Source of the DNA: Enchytraeus crypticus
Lineage: Eukaryota > Annelida > Clitellata > Enchytraeida > Enchytraeidae
DNA: 64,000 nt
Reading direction: 5' to 3'
Assembly (NCBI GenBank): GCA_905160935.1
Contig: CAJHZI010000518.1
Coordinates: 1,236,001 to 1,300,000, forward strand
Below, piece by piece: positions 44,573-49,100 of the stretch; positions within the stretch are counted from its first letter, which is position 1; every line of letters starts with the position of its first letter. Below the pieces are notes generated by a model that worked only from the letters and a program-made list of their open reading frames with translations, had not been told where the DNA came from and did no database searches. The position numbers and the translations under genes were made by a program.

Positions 44573-46187
44573 AAAAAATTCTAATTGGCGACCTATTAAA
44601 GTTTAACGTCAGTTTCCAAAAGAATGGCATGTCATTGACGGAGAGCAACGGATTTGAACCTTGCACCTAATGGTCCGCTGTCGAACAACACACCAACAAA
44701 CCACCATTTCAACCTGGTTTATTTAATCGTAAGATCGTATATTTATCATTTAATTTTGTCTATTGTCGTATTTAATAGAATTATGAGCACTACTGGTGTG
44801 TTGTTTGCTTCACACAGTGCTCAGGATCTGGTGAAAGCTTTTAAGAGCAACAGAGCGGTGACTGTTACAAGATACAGTGTACTGCGTCATCACCCGAGCG
44901 TTAGAAAAGCGCTCTGGTTAGTTCTGTCAATCTTTTGTTAAACAATTAGCGTTCTGATCTGAATACTCTAATATCAGACGGGTCTTTGCTTCTGCTCTCC
45001 GTCCCTTGGGTCTGTTTTGTTTAGCGGCGTGGCTGCGAATTGCTTCATGATATTTTGAAACTTGTGATAAAGAAAATATATTAGCTTAATACCTTACCAT
45101 TACTGGCAGAAAACAGGGAGGGGAGATACTAGCATTCAGCTGGGACTGGATATGTGAACATTTGATGCCGCTAAATAAATGTCAGGTGCTTAAGATAACC
45201 TCATCTAGCGATTTCTAGATATTGTTTAAATTGCTATTTGGCTTAGAAAAGCTGTGCTGAAAAAAAATTGCCGAATTATTTCACGTATCAAAGTTGAATT
45301 TATTTAATAATATTTCATTAAATAAAAACACAGAAAAGGGTCATACAGCCCTGTGCAGTTCACAAACAATATATACAATCTAGCACATGCACTCAAACAC
45401 AAACTAATAGTGAAGCATGGTGAACTTTACATGGAAAAAATAAAAATAAAACGTAAAATGAGTTATAAAAATTGGCATATGCATGAAATCAAATAAGCAA
45501 GTGTATAGCAGAAAATGAATTAGAAAAATAAGACGAGATAGAGAAATCATGCTTATTGAGCAAACAGGTCCAGTAAAGTAAATAACTATTTAAATGAAAT
45601 AGTTAATGGAGTGAATGAAACTTCAGGCTGTTGATGAGTCTCAGATAGTAATTAATACAATCTAATAAAGCTGTATAGGTATCATCATCATCCATTCCCT
45701 TTGAATCCCAGTTTAGCTAGGGTCAAGATACACGTACGAATAAACTTCTCCACTTCTGTCTGTGTGATGATGAACTTTTTACAGATTTTTGGAAGGTATG
45801 AAAATTTAAATAAAGAATCTTAATAATATAAACCTTTATCTTTCGTTATACCTTCATTATTTTTTAAATGAATTATTTCTGAAAAATTATTTGGTAATGA
45901 ATTACTGTCTTATTAGTCATTTTAGGATCGATTGTCATTTCTACTGAACGTGTTTCAAAGTAGGCTAATGTTATATATTTTAACTGATTGTTTCAGGATT
46001 TTTTATAACTACTTAACATTCTAGCTATTTGCAGTTGTATTTTCTGTAGAATAAAAAAAATTGTACTCTAAGTTTAACAATATTTTGGTGTAATTAATAA
46101 AGATCTTGTATTTGTAGGATTGGCGCTGTTATGTCGGGATTGGCCTGCGTGGGGGTCTTGTGGACTTTTGTGAAGAACAAATCATAG
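11172..46187 (+). CDS. PNLDC1: PNLDC1, PARN-like piRNA 3'-trimming exonuclease (whole gene, 21 coding exons)
   Basis: Joining 21 exons gives 1593 nt, i.e. 530 aa, the usual length of PNLDC1. All introns are GT-AG and all phases agree. Seen: an N-terminal SNFEQLLPQIEDVL; exonuclease motif I LDAEFSGL (D29, E31); GVPYMNEEQE near 140; PLIGHNNFTDLL (D264); HEAGYDAF (H357, D362), so the DEDDh set is intact; and a hydrophobic C-terminal segment at 509-526. Known: PNLDC1 is tethered to mitochondria by this anchor and trims pre-piRNA 3' ends in the germline. The anchor, the length and the absence of an RRM favour PNLDC1 over PARN. The start ATG (11172) follows a probable 5'-UTR intron acceptor at 11149. 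Several introns hold mobile elements. Confidence 0.93.
11285..11395. repeat. (TA)n/(TC)n microsatellite at LINE-A tail
   Basis: The tract joins directly to cttagtgcactgcctactgg, the tail of the minus-strand LINE-A. Confidence 0.9.
11396..12905 (-). mobile_element. LINE-A, 3' two thirds of RT ORF
   Basis: Minus-strand frames 12870-12274 and 12058-11405 encode a non-LTR reverse transcriptase: GKAAGIDEIPAEFL, KTQFGFRKGCGAREAI, CFVDFEKAFDRIDW, GVRQGCSISPLLFNIYAE, RFADD (between the frames), then CETWTLRKE and KKRWIGHILRGEGLLKEVIE. A TGA at 12273-12271, where RT proteins have Arg before GVRQGC, looks like a decayed CGA. A second break lies near 12080. The N-terminal part is missing. Close relatives are often mis-annotated as craniofacial development protein 2. 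Confidence 0.9.
12919..12985. repeat. (TA)n microsatellite
   Basis: It separates two LINE-A copies in opposite orientation. Confidence 0.95.
12990..13355 (+). mobile_element. LINE-A 3' end copy
   Basis: The open frame 13013-13336 encodes MWIWRRMERISWTQKVTNEE and later KKRWIGHILRGKGLLKEVIE and RRRYVPWTCQ. It is about 94% identical in protein to the corresponding part of the minus-strand copy at 11405-11730, and ends in ggcagtgcactaagaga. Confidence 0.88.
13355..13690 (-). mobile_element. CR1/L2-like LINE 3' end
   Basis: It starts ataataaaggtttaacgtc and follows the same order as 8650-8960 (gatgatgtcagggacgtcc, aatcgattcacccc, agagttctgaacagtagga). It joins directly to the tail of the LINE-A copy. 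Confidence 0.78.
13740..14280 (+). mobile_element. LINE-A 3' part, third intronic copy
   Basis: The frame 13931-14176 encodes KALIWTMLLYGCETWTLRKE and RKKSWIGHILRGK, with frame breaks before and after. It is more diverged than the two neighbouring copies. Confidence 0.8.
14818..14945 (+). repeat. tRNA-derived SINE, family 1
   Basis: The tRNA-like head has an A-box region (tggcgaagtcggtaag) and B box (ggttcaaatcc). The 3' part, gtcactgacatcgctttcga then gtgaggaaactaatgttaaac, resembles the 3' end of the CR1/L2-like LINE. It is the most complete copy of the family. Confidence 0.85.
14998..15049 (+). CDS. PNLDC1: PNLDC1 exon 2
   Basis: Encodes ALDAEFSGLNISDKSRG with D29 and E31 of the DEDDh active site. 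Acceptor gtgtaacag, donor gtaaat; phase 1 in, phase 2 out. Confidence 0.92.
15552..15582. repeat. Perfect 14-bp hairpin
   Basis: CCCCACCTTTTTAT and its exact reverse complement around a TGT loop, at the edge of a (TA)n block (15583-15760). Confidence 0.85.
15583..15828. repeat. (TA)-rich satellite
   Basis: Imperfect TA/TATAGATA array. Confidence 0.85.
15829..16043. mobile_element. Inverted-repeat element with (TA)n core
   Basis: The left arm begins TTTCCATATACAAAGAAAGT and the right arm (about 16004-16043) is its reverse complement over about 37 bp with two differences. The 140 bp between is almost only TA. It could be a MITE or a foldback produced by palindromic duplication; no coding capacity. 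Confidence 0.65.
16075..16160 (+). repeat. tRNA-like SINE, family 3
   Basis: tggcgtaatggttataccg (A-box region) and ggcttcaaaccctg (B-box-like) are spaced as in a tRNA. A reverse copy lies at 34628-34740. It lacks a foldable acceptor stem, so I do not call a tRNA gene. Confidence 0.6.
16297..16334. repeat. 12-bp perfect hairpin
   Basis: CTCAGTACACTA pairs with TAGTGTACTGAG; the 14-nt interior contains a nested CTACA/TGTAG pair. Confidence 0.8.
16784..16857 (+). CDS. PNLDC1: PNLDC1 exon 3
   Basis: Encodes LFDTGEQRYKKLRSSVHAFT followed by LVQIG, the conserved block after motif I. Acceptor gttatctttag, donor gtatgt; phase 2 in, phase 1 out. A nearer AG at 16798 would break the frame. Confidence 0.9.
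16858..18480. other. Intron 3, mostly unrecognised
   Basis: AT-rich. An 86-codon open frame at 17738-17998 has no family character. Nothing else stands out before 18462, where TACTCATATCAG forms a 12-bp hairpin with 18482-18493. Confidence 0.5.
18490..18735 (+). repeat. LINE-B tail and SINE family-1 3' half
   Basis: gatatggtgtgggacaggg and cgaccctggttaaactagga (18500-18590) match the LINE-B/SINE-B tail. gtcactgacatcactttcta and gaggaaactgatgttaatat (18662-18705) match the family-1 SINE 3' half. Confidence 0.65.
18813..18849 (+). CDS. PNLDC1: PNLDC1 exon 4 (micro-exon)
   Basis: 37 nt encoding GISAFERDTYDN, between acceptor ttttgtag and donor gtaagt; phase 1 in, phase 2 out. It fills exactly the gap between LVQIG of exon 3 and YKATSYN of exon 5. 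Confidence 0.85.
19193..19238 (+). repeat. Left terminal inverted repeat of virus-like element
   Basis: About 46 bp matching the inverted right end with a few differences, e.g. one T fewer in the poly-T run on the right. Three AGT units open it. Confidence 0.85.
20554..20979 (+). CDS. Small membrane protein of the virus-like element
   Basis: The open frame is about 141 codons and is preceded by an in-frame TAG at 20542. Two hydrophobic segments lie at about residues 48-70 (IVYYVCTLSSVTVSTVLAGL) and 74-94 (GFSGMVITILSITSALLPSI). A charged coiled-coil-like stretch rich in Lys, Glu, Leu and Asn follows. No ATG lies before the second helix, so the frame either begins at a non-ATG codon, is joined to an upstream exon, or has lost its start. 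Function unknown; the layout suggests a virion or membrane protein. Confidence 0.6.
   Translation: MKIEERKIADTVDGTSLSSKVKAFLTRKLEVRRSIVYKLKRKRKITKIVYYVCTLSSVTVSTVLAGLSTIVGFSGMVITILSITSALLPSISLKFNLQDESNKLNAEIEKLNKLNERFDFVVSCNGNLTEAAYNQIISEFT
21033..21839 (-). CDS. Fibre-like protein of the virus-like element
   Basis: 268 codons from an ATG at 21839. The N-terminal third contains two copies of a motif known from phage tail fibres, an Asn-rich turn, then Lys/Pro, then DA..K.Y: NRILNVKHPPETDADVITKG (residues 4-23) and DLDMKHILIFKVGFPTEKFD (near 74-93, followed by ALNKKYL). The rest is helical and unrecognised. The same frame is open for about 21 codons upstream without a Met and those residues also fit a fibre repeat, so the true N-terminus is probably missing. 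It converges with the membrane-protein frame, 53 bp apart. Confidence 0.65.
   Translation of the reverse strand: MSNNRILNVKHPPETDADVITKGYCDRYVNEFGENLRVAILKEVEQNVVANDIALQNNIDTKLSVNGGSMNGDLDMKHILIFKVGFPTEKFDALNKKYLQMAGMKDNIDLKKLMAICFHVLTIMTKYSEDQGLQNKYNKIFLRKYNNLQNITLEYLKLFQDEEINSDVERILSVFTTDLKCLLLTIIEELPRNMFMDLEINLVHAKLIATPEEGTPLMKIRRLISKLVRDLDPDRKNLDLKLILRKNLTFLDLGFHYVSDSLLEKFVM
21881..22472 (-). pseudogene. SAP-like protein of the virus-like element, frame-broken
   Basis: The first frame (22472-22128) starts METKTVVQLKTITREIGLRG and continues YSRLRKAELI, a SAP-like DNA-binding helix pair, then about 80 residues to a stop. A second frame, shifted by +1 at the T/A-rich run near 22130-22140, continues the protein to 21881 with QYTIDGKEG and VNLILTCTMER. 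It stops just where the fibre frame begins. I read this as a one-base loss plus a larger 3' deletion. A programmed +1 shift at TTT TAA is a weaker alternative. Confidence 0.6.
22637..22880. repeat. 63-bp minisatellite in virus-like element
   Basis: Almost four copies of a unit containing tagctgaggtttacagttga and ctatttctccacttggagaa, with few differences, in the non-coding right part of the element. Confidence 0.9.
22900..23966. other. Non-coding right arm of virus-like element
   Basis: No open frame. At 23750-23970 a unit of the form tagaatttagctacg ... aaggatgtgctgtgc recurs three times in diverged form, a subterminal repeat next to the right TIR. Confidence 0.6.
23967..24012 (-). repeat. 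Right terminal inverted repeat of virus-like element
   Basis: It ends GGAGTAAAAATACTACTACT, the exact complement of the left terminus over 20 bp and nearly so over 45. Confidence 0.85.
24263..24338 (+). CDS. PNLDC1: PNLDC1 exon 5
   Basis: Encodes YKATSYNIYLQPAICGSIDV then RYLSQ, the SYNFYLFP-type strand of PNLDC1/PARN. Acceptor tacgatag, donor gtatct; phase 2 in, phase 0 out. Confidence 0.87.
24385..24445 (+). repeat. SINE family-1 fragment
   Basis: ttcgaccgcggatcagtatgtgcagggttcaaa matches the middle of the copy at 14818. Confidence 0.7.
24470..25279 (-). mobile_element. LINE-C, RT C-terminal half
   Basis: The minus-strand frame 25260-24901 encodes VGVKIGGRNINNLRYADDTT with the reverse-transcriptase YADD box, then FLNIKKTKIMTT. 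Further downstream (24900-24470), broken frames give ADRRKIDAFELWCWRRVFRV. It belongs to an endonuclease-RT LINE distinct from LINE-A and LINE-B. Confidence 0.85.
25420..25670 (+). repeat. SINE-B copy
   Basis: Head tgaccaaccgtgaaactatgcacgtgtcgtagaaggcgac and body cattcggttggtgagcgcc, as at 30510 and 40200. Its 3' tail is lost. Confidence 0.75.
25776..25823 (+). CDS. PNLDC1: PNLDC1 exon 6
   Basis: Exactly 16 codons, ASSLQFLSQYNFDFNK, phase 0 both ends; acceptor attacag, donor gttgat. It is the conserved segment before the PYMNEEQE motif. Confidence 0.93.
25905..26280. repeat. tRNA-like SINE remnant and (GA)n
   Basis: ggcagaacgctcgcctctcg (25914-25933) is a tRNA-like A-box region. gttatataccatgcacctgacactagg runs into (GA)n at 26230-26265, a diverged SINE-A tail. 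Confidence 0.45.
26280..27060. other. Intron 6 sequence without recognised content
   Basis: No repeat match or meaningful frame seen. Confidence 0.5.
27065..27160 (-). repeat. tRNA-like SINE head
   Basis: On the minus strand, gtctagtggctaaggtgtca and, 30 bp later, tgttcgattgccgc have A- and B-box character. No intact tRNA cloverleaf. Confidence 0.5.
27310..27495 (+). repeat. SINE-A copy, 3' half
   Basis: caagctataggctacataag, gtgaagggatcaactcgtta and ccttggacctgctacttggc match 37720-37860. It ends in a short (GA) tract. Confidence 0.8.
27689..27783 (+). CDS. PNLDC1: PNLDC1 exon 7
   Basis: Encodes FIYEGVPYMNEEQEQMQRHS and 11 more residues ending PTND, a diagnostic PARN/PNLDC1 motif. Acceptor gtgtgcag, donor gtaagc; phase 0 in, phase 2 out. 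Confidence 0.95.
28350..28450 (+). CDS. PNLDC1: PNLDC1 exon 8
   Basis: Encodes GAAKDEMQECYKSVGDWVSN then AEEGATVTLNTTTG. Acceptor ctgctgtag, donor gtcagt; phase 2 in, phase 1 out. It matches the insertion region before the central helix. Confidence 0.88.
28460..29230. other. Intron 8, unrecognised
   Basis: AT-rich with no repeat assigned, apart from a weak tRNA-like stretch near 28725-28790 that I do not call. Confidence 0.45.
29240..29316 (+). CDS. PNLDC1: PNLDC1 exon 9
   Basis: Encodes DRLNFAALLDLRLRYPQTWT then NVVDNK, equivalent to the conserved L..R..P..WT block. Acceptor tgaatgcag, donor gttaca; phase 1 in, phase 0 out. Confidence 0.93.
29500..29650 (+). repeat. CR1-like LINE 3' UTR fragment
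   Basis: tttggactggttttgtggat, cagtgttgtcatggac and neighbours match 38690-38730 and, inverted, 6835-6930. Confidence 0.6.
30188..30261 (+). CDS. PNLDC1: PNLDC1 exon 10
   Basis: Encodes VVVTKVSAETRAQLEDEFRV then LGEE. Acceptor gatctgttag, donor gtaagc; phase 0 in, phase 2 out. VVVxKVS is conserved in PNLDC1. Confidence 0.93.
30311..30430. repeat. 77-bp period tandem duplication
   Basis: acttaacattacttgctatc and gtcggagaaacaaaagtcta occur at 30311 and again at 30388 without a mismatch over about 42 bp, joined by acttaatt-rich spacers. Confidence 0.85.
30510..30675 (+). repeat. SINE-B copy
   Basis: gatccaaaccaacgtcagaa, cattcggttggtgagcgcct, then tcccgaccctagttaaactg and a (GATGAT)n tail; the fullest 3' half of the family. 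Confidence 0.85.
30930..31790. other. Intron 10, unrecognised
   Basis: No shared repeat or convincing frame, except a tract near 30960-31050 that may be an old SINE. Confidence 0.4.
31794..31842 (+). CDS. PNLDC1: PNLDC1 exon 11
   Basis: Encodes MLGFTKVFRLLRKLKK. Acceptor ttgtattttag, donor gtttaa; phase 2 in, phase 0 out. It is the GF..VF..L helix before the third catalytic motif. Confidence 0.9.
32385..32454 (+). CDS. PNLDC1: PNLDC1 exon 12
   Basis: Encodes PLIGHNNFTDLLYLYEKFYR then PLP, with catalytic D264. Acceptor ttttttcag, donor gtttaa; phase 0 in, phase 1 out. Confidence 0.96.
32720..32995 (-). repeat. SINE-A copy
   Basis: Minus-strand copy: accatggccaaggtacatgt, atcccttcacaaaggc, tgcccgttgccttcctca-like and cctgacacaacacggg follow in order from the 3' tail to the head. 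Confidence 0.82.
33205..33440 (+). repeat. Two SINE family-1 copies in tandem
   Basis: ggagccacttgcgatgtcgg ... gaaactgacggtaacatcgg (33210-33300), then gccagtggcacg ... gaaactgacgtttaac (33315-33435). Both are diverged. Confidence 0.75.
33815..33899 (+). repeat. Tandem duplication of the exon 13 splice acceptor
   Basis: agatttgatatttctttaga with gagttatga is present twice, 31 bp apart, so two identical acceptors end at 33845 and 33876. Only the second keeps the PNLDC1 frame; using the first would meet a TGA after six codons. Confidence 0.9.
33877..33962 (+). CDS. PNLDC1: PNLDC1 exon 13
   Basis: Encodes ESYEKFKEDIHEMFPVVIDT then KHLSTIMRL, the P.v.DTK block of PARN nucleases. Acceptor atttctttag (second copy), donor gttagt; phase 1 in, phase 0 out. 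Confidence 0.94.
34628..34740 (-). repeat. tRNA-like SINE, family 3
   Basis: On the minus strand, tggcgtaacggtttgagtat and gactgagttcaaagccc resemble the A and B boxes of the copy at 16075. Confidence 0.6.
34894..34958 (+). CDS. PNLDC1: PNLDC1 exon 14
   Basis: Encodes SHKESGLFSSTGLSQLYESL then S. Acceptor gtttttcag, donor gtatga; phase 0 in, phase 2 out. Confidence 0.9.
34996..35029. repeat. Perfect 13-bp hairpin
   Basis: GATTGGCTGACAC and its exact complement around the loop TATTAATT. Confidence 0.85.
35418..35705 (-). repeat. SINE-A copy with (CT)n
   Basis: (CT)n at 35420-35462 joins tgcactaagtggtaggtcca. Then ctgttttcgatccattag..., gttttcccgttgccttcctc and acacaacacggga complete a full-length minus-strand copy. 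Confidence 0.85.
36310..36431 (+). CDS. PNLDC1: PNLDC1 exon 15
   Basis: Encodes 41 residues, with a variable loop and then KHCPHEAGYDAFMCGY carrying H357 and D362. Acceptor tatgtgtag, donor gtaagc; phase 2 in, phase 1 out. Confidence 0.97.
36945..37125 (-). repeat. SINE-B copy
   Basis: catcatcatcagtcaggtcg, tcctacaccacacc, ttccattcgtttaaatg and accaaccgaatgccctttct run in reverse order of the 30510 copy. A fragment with both orientations of the ccgaatgccc block lies at 37310-37390. Confidence 0.8.
37430..37505. repeat. (TA)n microsatellite
   Basis: About 70 bp of uninterrupted TA, immediately 5' of a SINE-A copy. Confidence 0.95.
37506..37870 (+). repeat. SINE-A, near full-length copy
   Basis: Head cctcgtgttgtgctcgggtg and cgtaagaggcgactaa, body aaggcaacgggaaaccacct, then caagctataggctacataag, and tail ttccacttggcagtgcactg. 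This copy shows the full order of the family. Confidence 0.85.
37877..38400 (+). pseudogene. Mariner-type element remnant
   Basis: It starts cagggtgcgcattaaaaaat, a mariner-like terminal sequence. Near 38231-38330 it encodes FPQDGAPAHTSRLAQ and DDWPPNSPDF of a Tc1/mariner transposase, with the C-terminal motif damaged by a deletion. Most of the gene is missing. Confidence 0.75.
38550..38735 (-). repeat. LINE-A RT and CR1 3' UTR fragments
   Basis: tcttcgatgcatgaggtat and gattgttctgtaatccgaac correspond to 12610-12655 with several deletions. 38690-38730 resembles 29515-29560. Confidence 0.65.
38803..40190 (-). mobile_element. Tc1/mariner element, structurally intact (DD37E)
   Basis: 34-bp terminal inverted repeats (38803-38836 and 40157-40190), starting GGGTGTCCAGATAG, differ at one base. 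TA flanks both ends, as expected. The 1388-bp body holds one complete transposase gene. The left flank is a (TA)n tract, so the exact target site cannot be fixed. It lies antisense in PNLDC1 intron 15. Structure and open frame suggest a recent insertion. Confidence 0.93.
38883..39947 (-). CDS. Tc1/mariner transposase, DD37E
   Basis: A 354-aa uninterrupted protein. Residues 1-110 contain two helix-turn-helix units (YGVIAKKLGRSKAWISKWAN and later LRKLARRLKD). Catalytic residues seen: first Asp in MFTDESPF, second Asp in LFQQDGARAHTS, Glu in SPIENVWSIM. The second Asp and the Glu are separated by 37 residues, so DD37E, the spacing of the TRT/ITmD37E-type lineages rather than DD34E Tc1 or DD34D mariner. 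The product would cut and paste the element at TA sites. Whether it is expressed is unknown. Confidence 0.93.
   Translation of the reverse strand: MATLNEAQIRAQAITLLEEKYSYGVIAKKLGRSKAWISKWANRYKQNPNETLQSRYQGGRKSVLTAAAQKLIRQSKYVRGQSLRKLARRLKDKRFAGCKETIRQYMRTTLKWKCFKRQKVPKLSSAYKVRRVNFAKKFKDIDWSRVMFTDESPFKLYYVPNNKNDVVWGSQETSVPCAPQVKFSPSVLVWGGITARGLTKLHIIPNKTSVNSTYYINEILEKEVKPAFQRTVVCTNLTATKLFRNNGEGLFQQDGARAHTSRASVEWLNTNINGYISPEDWPPNSPDLSPIENVWSIMAATVYADPEPQTLNSLKRRIRKAWKSIPLKTLTNLIGSMHDRLDAVLKNKGDIIKY
40200..40372 (+). repeat. SINE-B copy
   Basis: gaccaacaactgcatgtgtcg, cattcggttggtgaacgcc, then attaaactgggatctaaggg and a GATGATGATG tail; it begins next to the right TIR of the Tc1/mariner element. 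Confidence 0.82.
40535..40577 (+). CDS. PNLDC1: PNLDC1 exon 16
   Basis: Encodes VFLRMVHIMAAAEI. Acceptor gtgtttcag, donor gtaagt; phase 1 in, phase 2 out. It continues the helix after D362. Confidence 0.93.
40600..41115. repeat. Duplicated intron blocks and SINE remnant
   Basis: gatgaccttgtggtaattca and gagttactattgtgctgc occur at 40636-40700 and again at 41058-41107; attacacctcttgatag occurs at 40620 and 40785. A family-1 SINE remnant (gactgaggatcagtaagtgc) sits at 40985-41050. Confidence 0.7.
41290..41430 (-). repeat. SINE-B 3' half
   Basis: atcatcatcgtcatcttctt, atcccagtttaactgaagtc and cattcgttttagatattcg match the reversed SINE-B order. Confidence 0.75.
41551..41653 (+). CDS. PNLDC1: PNLDC1 exon 17
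   Basis: Encodes SYQDVRPLSFTEYMTAAKPH then VNIINLIRAGIPSM; the last part matches the V..INLIRAG block. Acceptor tataactcag rather than the closer ccaag at 41561, which breaks the frame; phase 2 in, phase 0 out. Confidence 0.94.
42228..42306 (+). repeat. CR1/L2-like LINE 3' tail with (ATT)n
   Basis: ccctgacatcatccttgcatgaggaaacggacgttaaac runs directly into (TTA)n at 42277. It is the clearest example of the tail. Confidence 0.85.
42711..42794 (+). CDS. PNLDC1: PNLDC1 exon 18
   Basis: 28 codons, NLSGKDKEFEHIEWLYIYAR then NGTLYWRD, phase 0 both ends. Acceptor aattttcag, donor gtatga. Confidence 0.93.
43386..43474 (+). CDS. PNLDC1: PNLDC1 exon 19
   Basis: Encodes LAEVLNEFGSVDIYCRTKRA then AVVAVKGRN, a small RNA-binding-like C-terminal fold. 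Acceptor aatacag, donor gtatgt; phase 0 in, phase 2 out. Confidence 0.92.
43720..44005 (-). repeat. tRNA-derived SINE, family 2
   Basis: Full second copy of the element at 1350-1640, with the same (AAT)n tail (43723-43762), acacattatagtgaaatg, and tRNA-like head at the right end. Confidence 0.85.
44270..44580 (+). repeat. SINE-A copy with (GA)n tail
   Basis: ccagacactgaagaatagac, gaaaccatcgcagaagccat, caagctgaaggctacataag and tacattggacctgccacttg lead to cactagagagag and (GA)n at 44533-44570. Confidence 0.85.
44590..44695 (-). repeat. SINE family-1 copy
   Basis: gtttaacgtcagtttcc at the left (3') end and aacggatttgaaccttgcac (B box) to the right. Confidence 0.75.
44818..44916 (+). CDS. PNLDC1: PNLDC1 exon 20
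   Basis: Encodes AQDLVKAFKSNRAVTVTRYS then VLRHHPSVRKAL. Acceptor ttcacacag, donor gttagt; phase 2 in and out. Confidence 0.92.
45290..45690 (-). repeat. Jockey-type LINE 3' end
   Basis: aagggtcatacagccctgtgcagttcacaa matches 2519-2550 next to the LINE at 2480-3480. The rest decays and runs into a SINE-B-like fragment at 45680-45760. Confidence 0.7.
46118..46187 (+). CDS. PNLDC1: PNLDC1 exon 21 (terminal, membrane anchor)
   Basis: Encodes IGAVMSGLACVGVLWTFVKN then KS and TAG. The hydrophobic stretch is the C-terminal anchor that separates PNLDC1 from soluble PARN. Acceptor atttgtag; phase 2 in. Confidence 0.94.
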
Positions 46188-46189
46188 TG

Positions 46190-49100
46190 AAATATTTAAG
46201 ATGCTAATATTATGTCAATATTAATAATATGTCATTTATTAATATTAATATTATGTCATTTATTAGATTTTATAATACTAGAATATCCACTGTAAACAGG
46301 TTTACCGGTACACTAGATCTACACTCGAGTAAATTGCATTGTGATCTTAACCCATTAATGCCCAACTTTTCTTTTCTTCATAATTTTTGTTGGTGACATG
46401 TCTTTAGGGTCACAATAATGGGATCAGGTGGTATTTTCTGATTTTTTCACTTTTGTGAAAAATATCTTTAAAAATATATGTGTCCCATATATGGGATCGT
46501 AGGCGCGAATGCACGCGTATTTTCAAGCATCGCTTGTGATGAGTTAATTTTTCATTAAACGCCATGTCATTATATTTGAGACATCAAATCAATATAGGCA
46601 GCTAAGAATTAAGAGTCTGCCACGTATTGAAATAATTTTTATAGGTAATATGTGCTCCAACAATCCAGTAAGGTGCCTAGCTCTGCTCATCACGACAAAA
46701 ATCACATGCACTATTTTTGGCACTAACTTTAGCTAGTCCTATCAGTCCAAAATATCTCAGACTTGTTGTAACTTGTTATTAGTATCACATTTTACAGTGT
46801 ATAAGGTGTATTAGTTTGCAGTACACTTACTGTATAGGCCTACATTGCACTTCAAGCGTTTGTATTTAGACTCTCCTCTACAGCTATGATTCTCTATGAT
46901 CTCTCCTCTTCTTTTTTAGCTCTCACTATACAGCTATGATTTGCTGTGGTCTGTGTAATGATCTTTCTGATCAAAATGTACATCAGCAAGAACACGGCGA
47001 TCCAGAGATTCTTAATACACAGTGGTCTGCCCAAGCTTCGACGAAATGTGTAAAGTATCAAATGCACTTGGTATACATTTCACCAAAATTGCACCAAATC
47101 TAATTGTTTATCCTGTATTTCTGGTGACTTTCTATTGAGAGTCGTGCATTCTGCATGGCGACATCCGCTCGACATTTATGCGAAGAGTGACCATCATCAT
47201 GTATTACTTGGTATGCTGATGTGTATAGGCTGATAAATTTTGATCAATTTGGTCCTGCCTCTCATTCCACGCCAGTACGCCAAGCACAAGTAAGTTTCAA
47301 ACACATGCCGTTTCACTCTAGATCAACGCTTGATATTTCCAAGTCGAATAGCAAGTAGGCCTACACCATGGCAATTCGAGATGAAAATTTGTAAAAGCAG
47401 AATTATTAGTCCAACGAACAATACAACGTTTGACTTCTCATCCTAAAGACTTTTAAAACTCCTACGCTCAGTTCTTTCACATTCCTGAGGTTGGCCAGGG
47501 TACATTTGACCATTTTCAACCGTACTGGCCTTTTGTTCGCGCCTAAACGAAGAAGCATTTAAGCTGTTTAACTTCTGTTTCCCTACCACAATGAGACACT
47601 CCGGCTGCTATTCATAGTATCCGGCTAACTATTCAACAAGTGCTGACTCTGCCATTCTACCCTGTCTCATTTTTGCTTAATAGACATGATATTGTACTTA
47701 CCAACTCTGCCTCCTTGGCTTAATGGACATGTGCTTACCAACGCATCCATTCAACCCTGCGTCTCATATTCAAATGCCTTGATGCGTCTTCATTTAAATA
47801 CTGAATTATGCTGGAAGTGTTAAAAGTAAAGGCAATTCTGTATCGTTTATCGTACTGTTTACGATAAAACATGTAATGTTTAAATTCGCAACTGTTTTAT
47901 TTATATGTGTATGTCCGAAATTTTCGTTCTAAAGTCACAAAAATATGCTTTTATGGAGAGGGTTTTAGGACATCCTGAACAAGAATTCAGTGTCCTTATT
48001 TCAACTTAAAAAGAATTATGAATTAATTTTTGTTGGGTTCCATCTTGCAAACTTTTCCTTTATGAAATTTTCAGTCAACAGATACAAAGTATACCGTATG
48101 AACAAAACCAAACTGACCTCTTGATCGTCTCAACTGAATGAGTGTGTAGGGCGACAAGTAACTTCAATAAGTTCTAAATAGCTGTTTCTGAGATTGTGGG
48201 ATCAATTCCTGGTCGAACAAAAAATTGTTGAACCTGGATCAAATATCTGATGAATAGGAAACCAATTGTTCATGGAAGGAAGGAGGCGCTCGGTCTCCGG
48301 TTCTTAAGAGAAGTCTAAAAGTCTTAACCCTGATTCTGTCTCTGAAGCATGTCAGTGAAAAGCGAGCAATGAATTTAAGCCTTGCTTCAACTGGTAAGCA
48401 GCCACACAATTTGCAGATCTGGTTCAATCCATACTGCAGGGCTATGTGGGCTTGTTTTATCATCGACTGATGCTTGTTATGGGGAACTATTAAGTTTATG
48501 ATTGCTAGTTAAGAAAGATTTATGCCGACATTTCCTTTGTCGTGAATCATCAGTTTGAATCTCTGGAGAGCAGCTCTCTTAATCTTAGAGATGCGATAAA
48601 ATAGATTAGTTATGAAACTAATAAATTGTTCGTGTTTCTTTTGGGTGTTTTTATTAAATTGAAATTGAAACCAAGAACTTATAAGTTCCTGTCATAATAT
48701 TGTAATGAACTTAAATGTGTACTTATACTGATTCAACAAAAAATTACATAGCATCCCTTTCCATACTACAAGTGCTTAGGGGCAGAAATTGTCCTGGGAT
48801 GTCAAACGTGTGTCTAACAGGCAAGCGTGTAACTAACTCGTCGCTATCCAGTACAAGTAAATCTATGCTCTAGTGCGTCTTAAATATGCAATCATTATTC
48901 GGCAGACGTGTTCAATTAGATATGCTTACGTTTATACATGTGTCTTCGGCAAGCCTCGTTGTTATTTATTGGTAACCGTTACACTTTAAAATGCTGTCTG
49001 CAAAATACCGGTGCTGTGGAGCCTGCTGTTTGTTTTTTCAGGCGTTTCTGCGTGGTCAGTTTAAGAATTTTACGTACAAAATTAATTGTAATTGAGTTCT

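Noticed and set aside
46346-46560. piggyBac-like end (ttaa then cccattaatgccc)
   Set aside because: No complementary end followed by TTAA was found nearby.
48239-48463. 74-codon minus-strand frame in the intergenic region
   Set aside because: No family character; it is likely chance or an unrecognised repeat.
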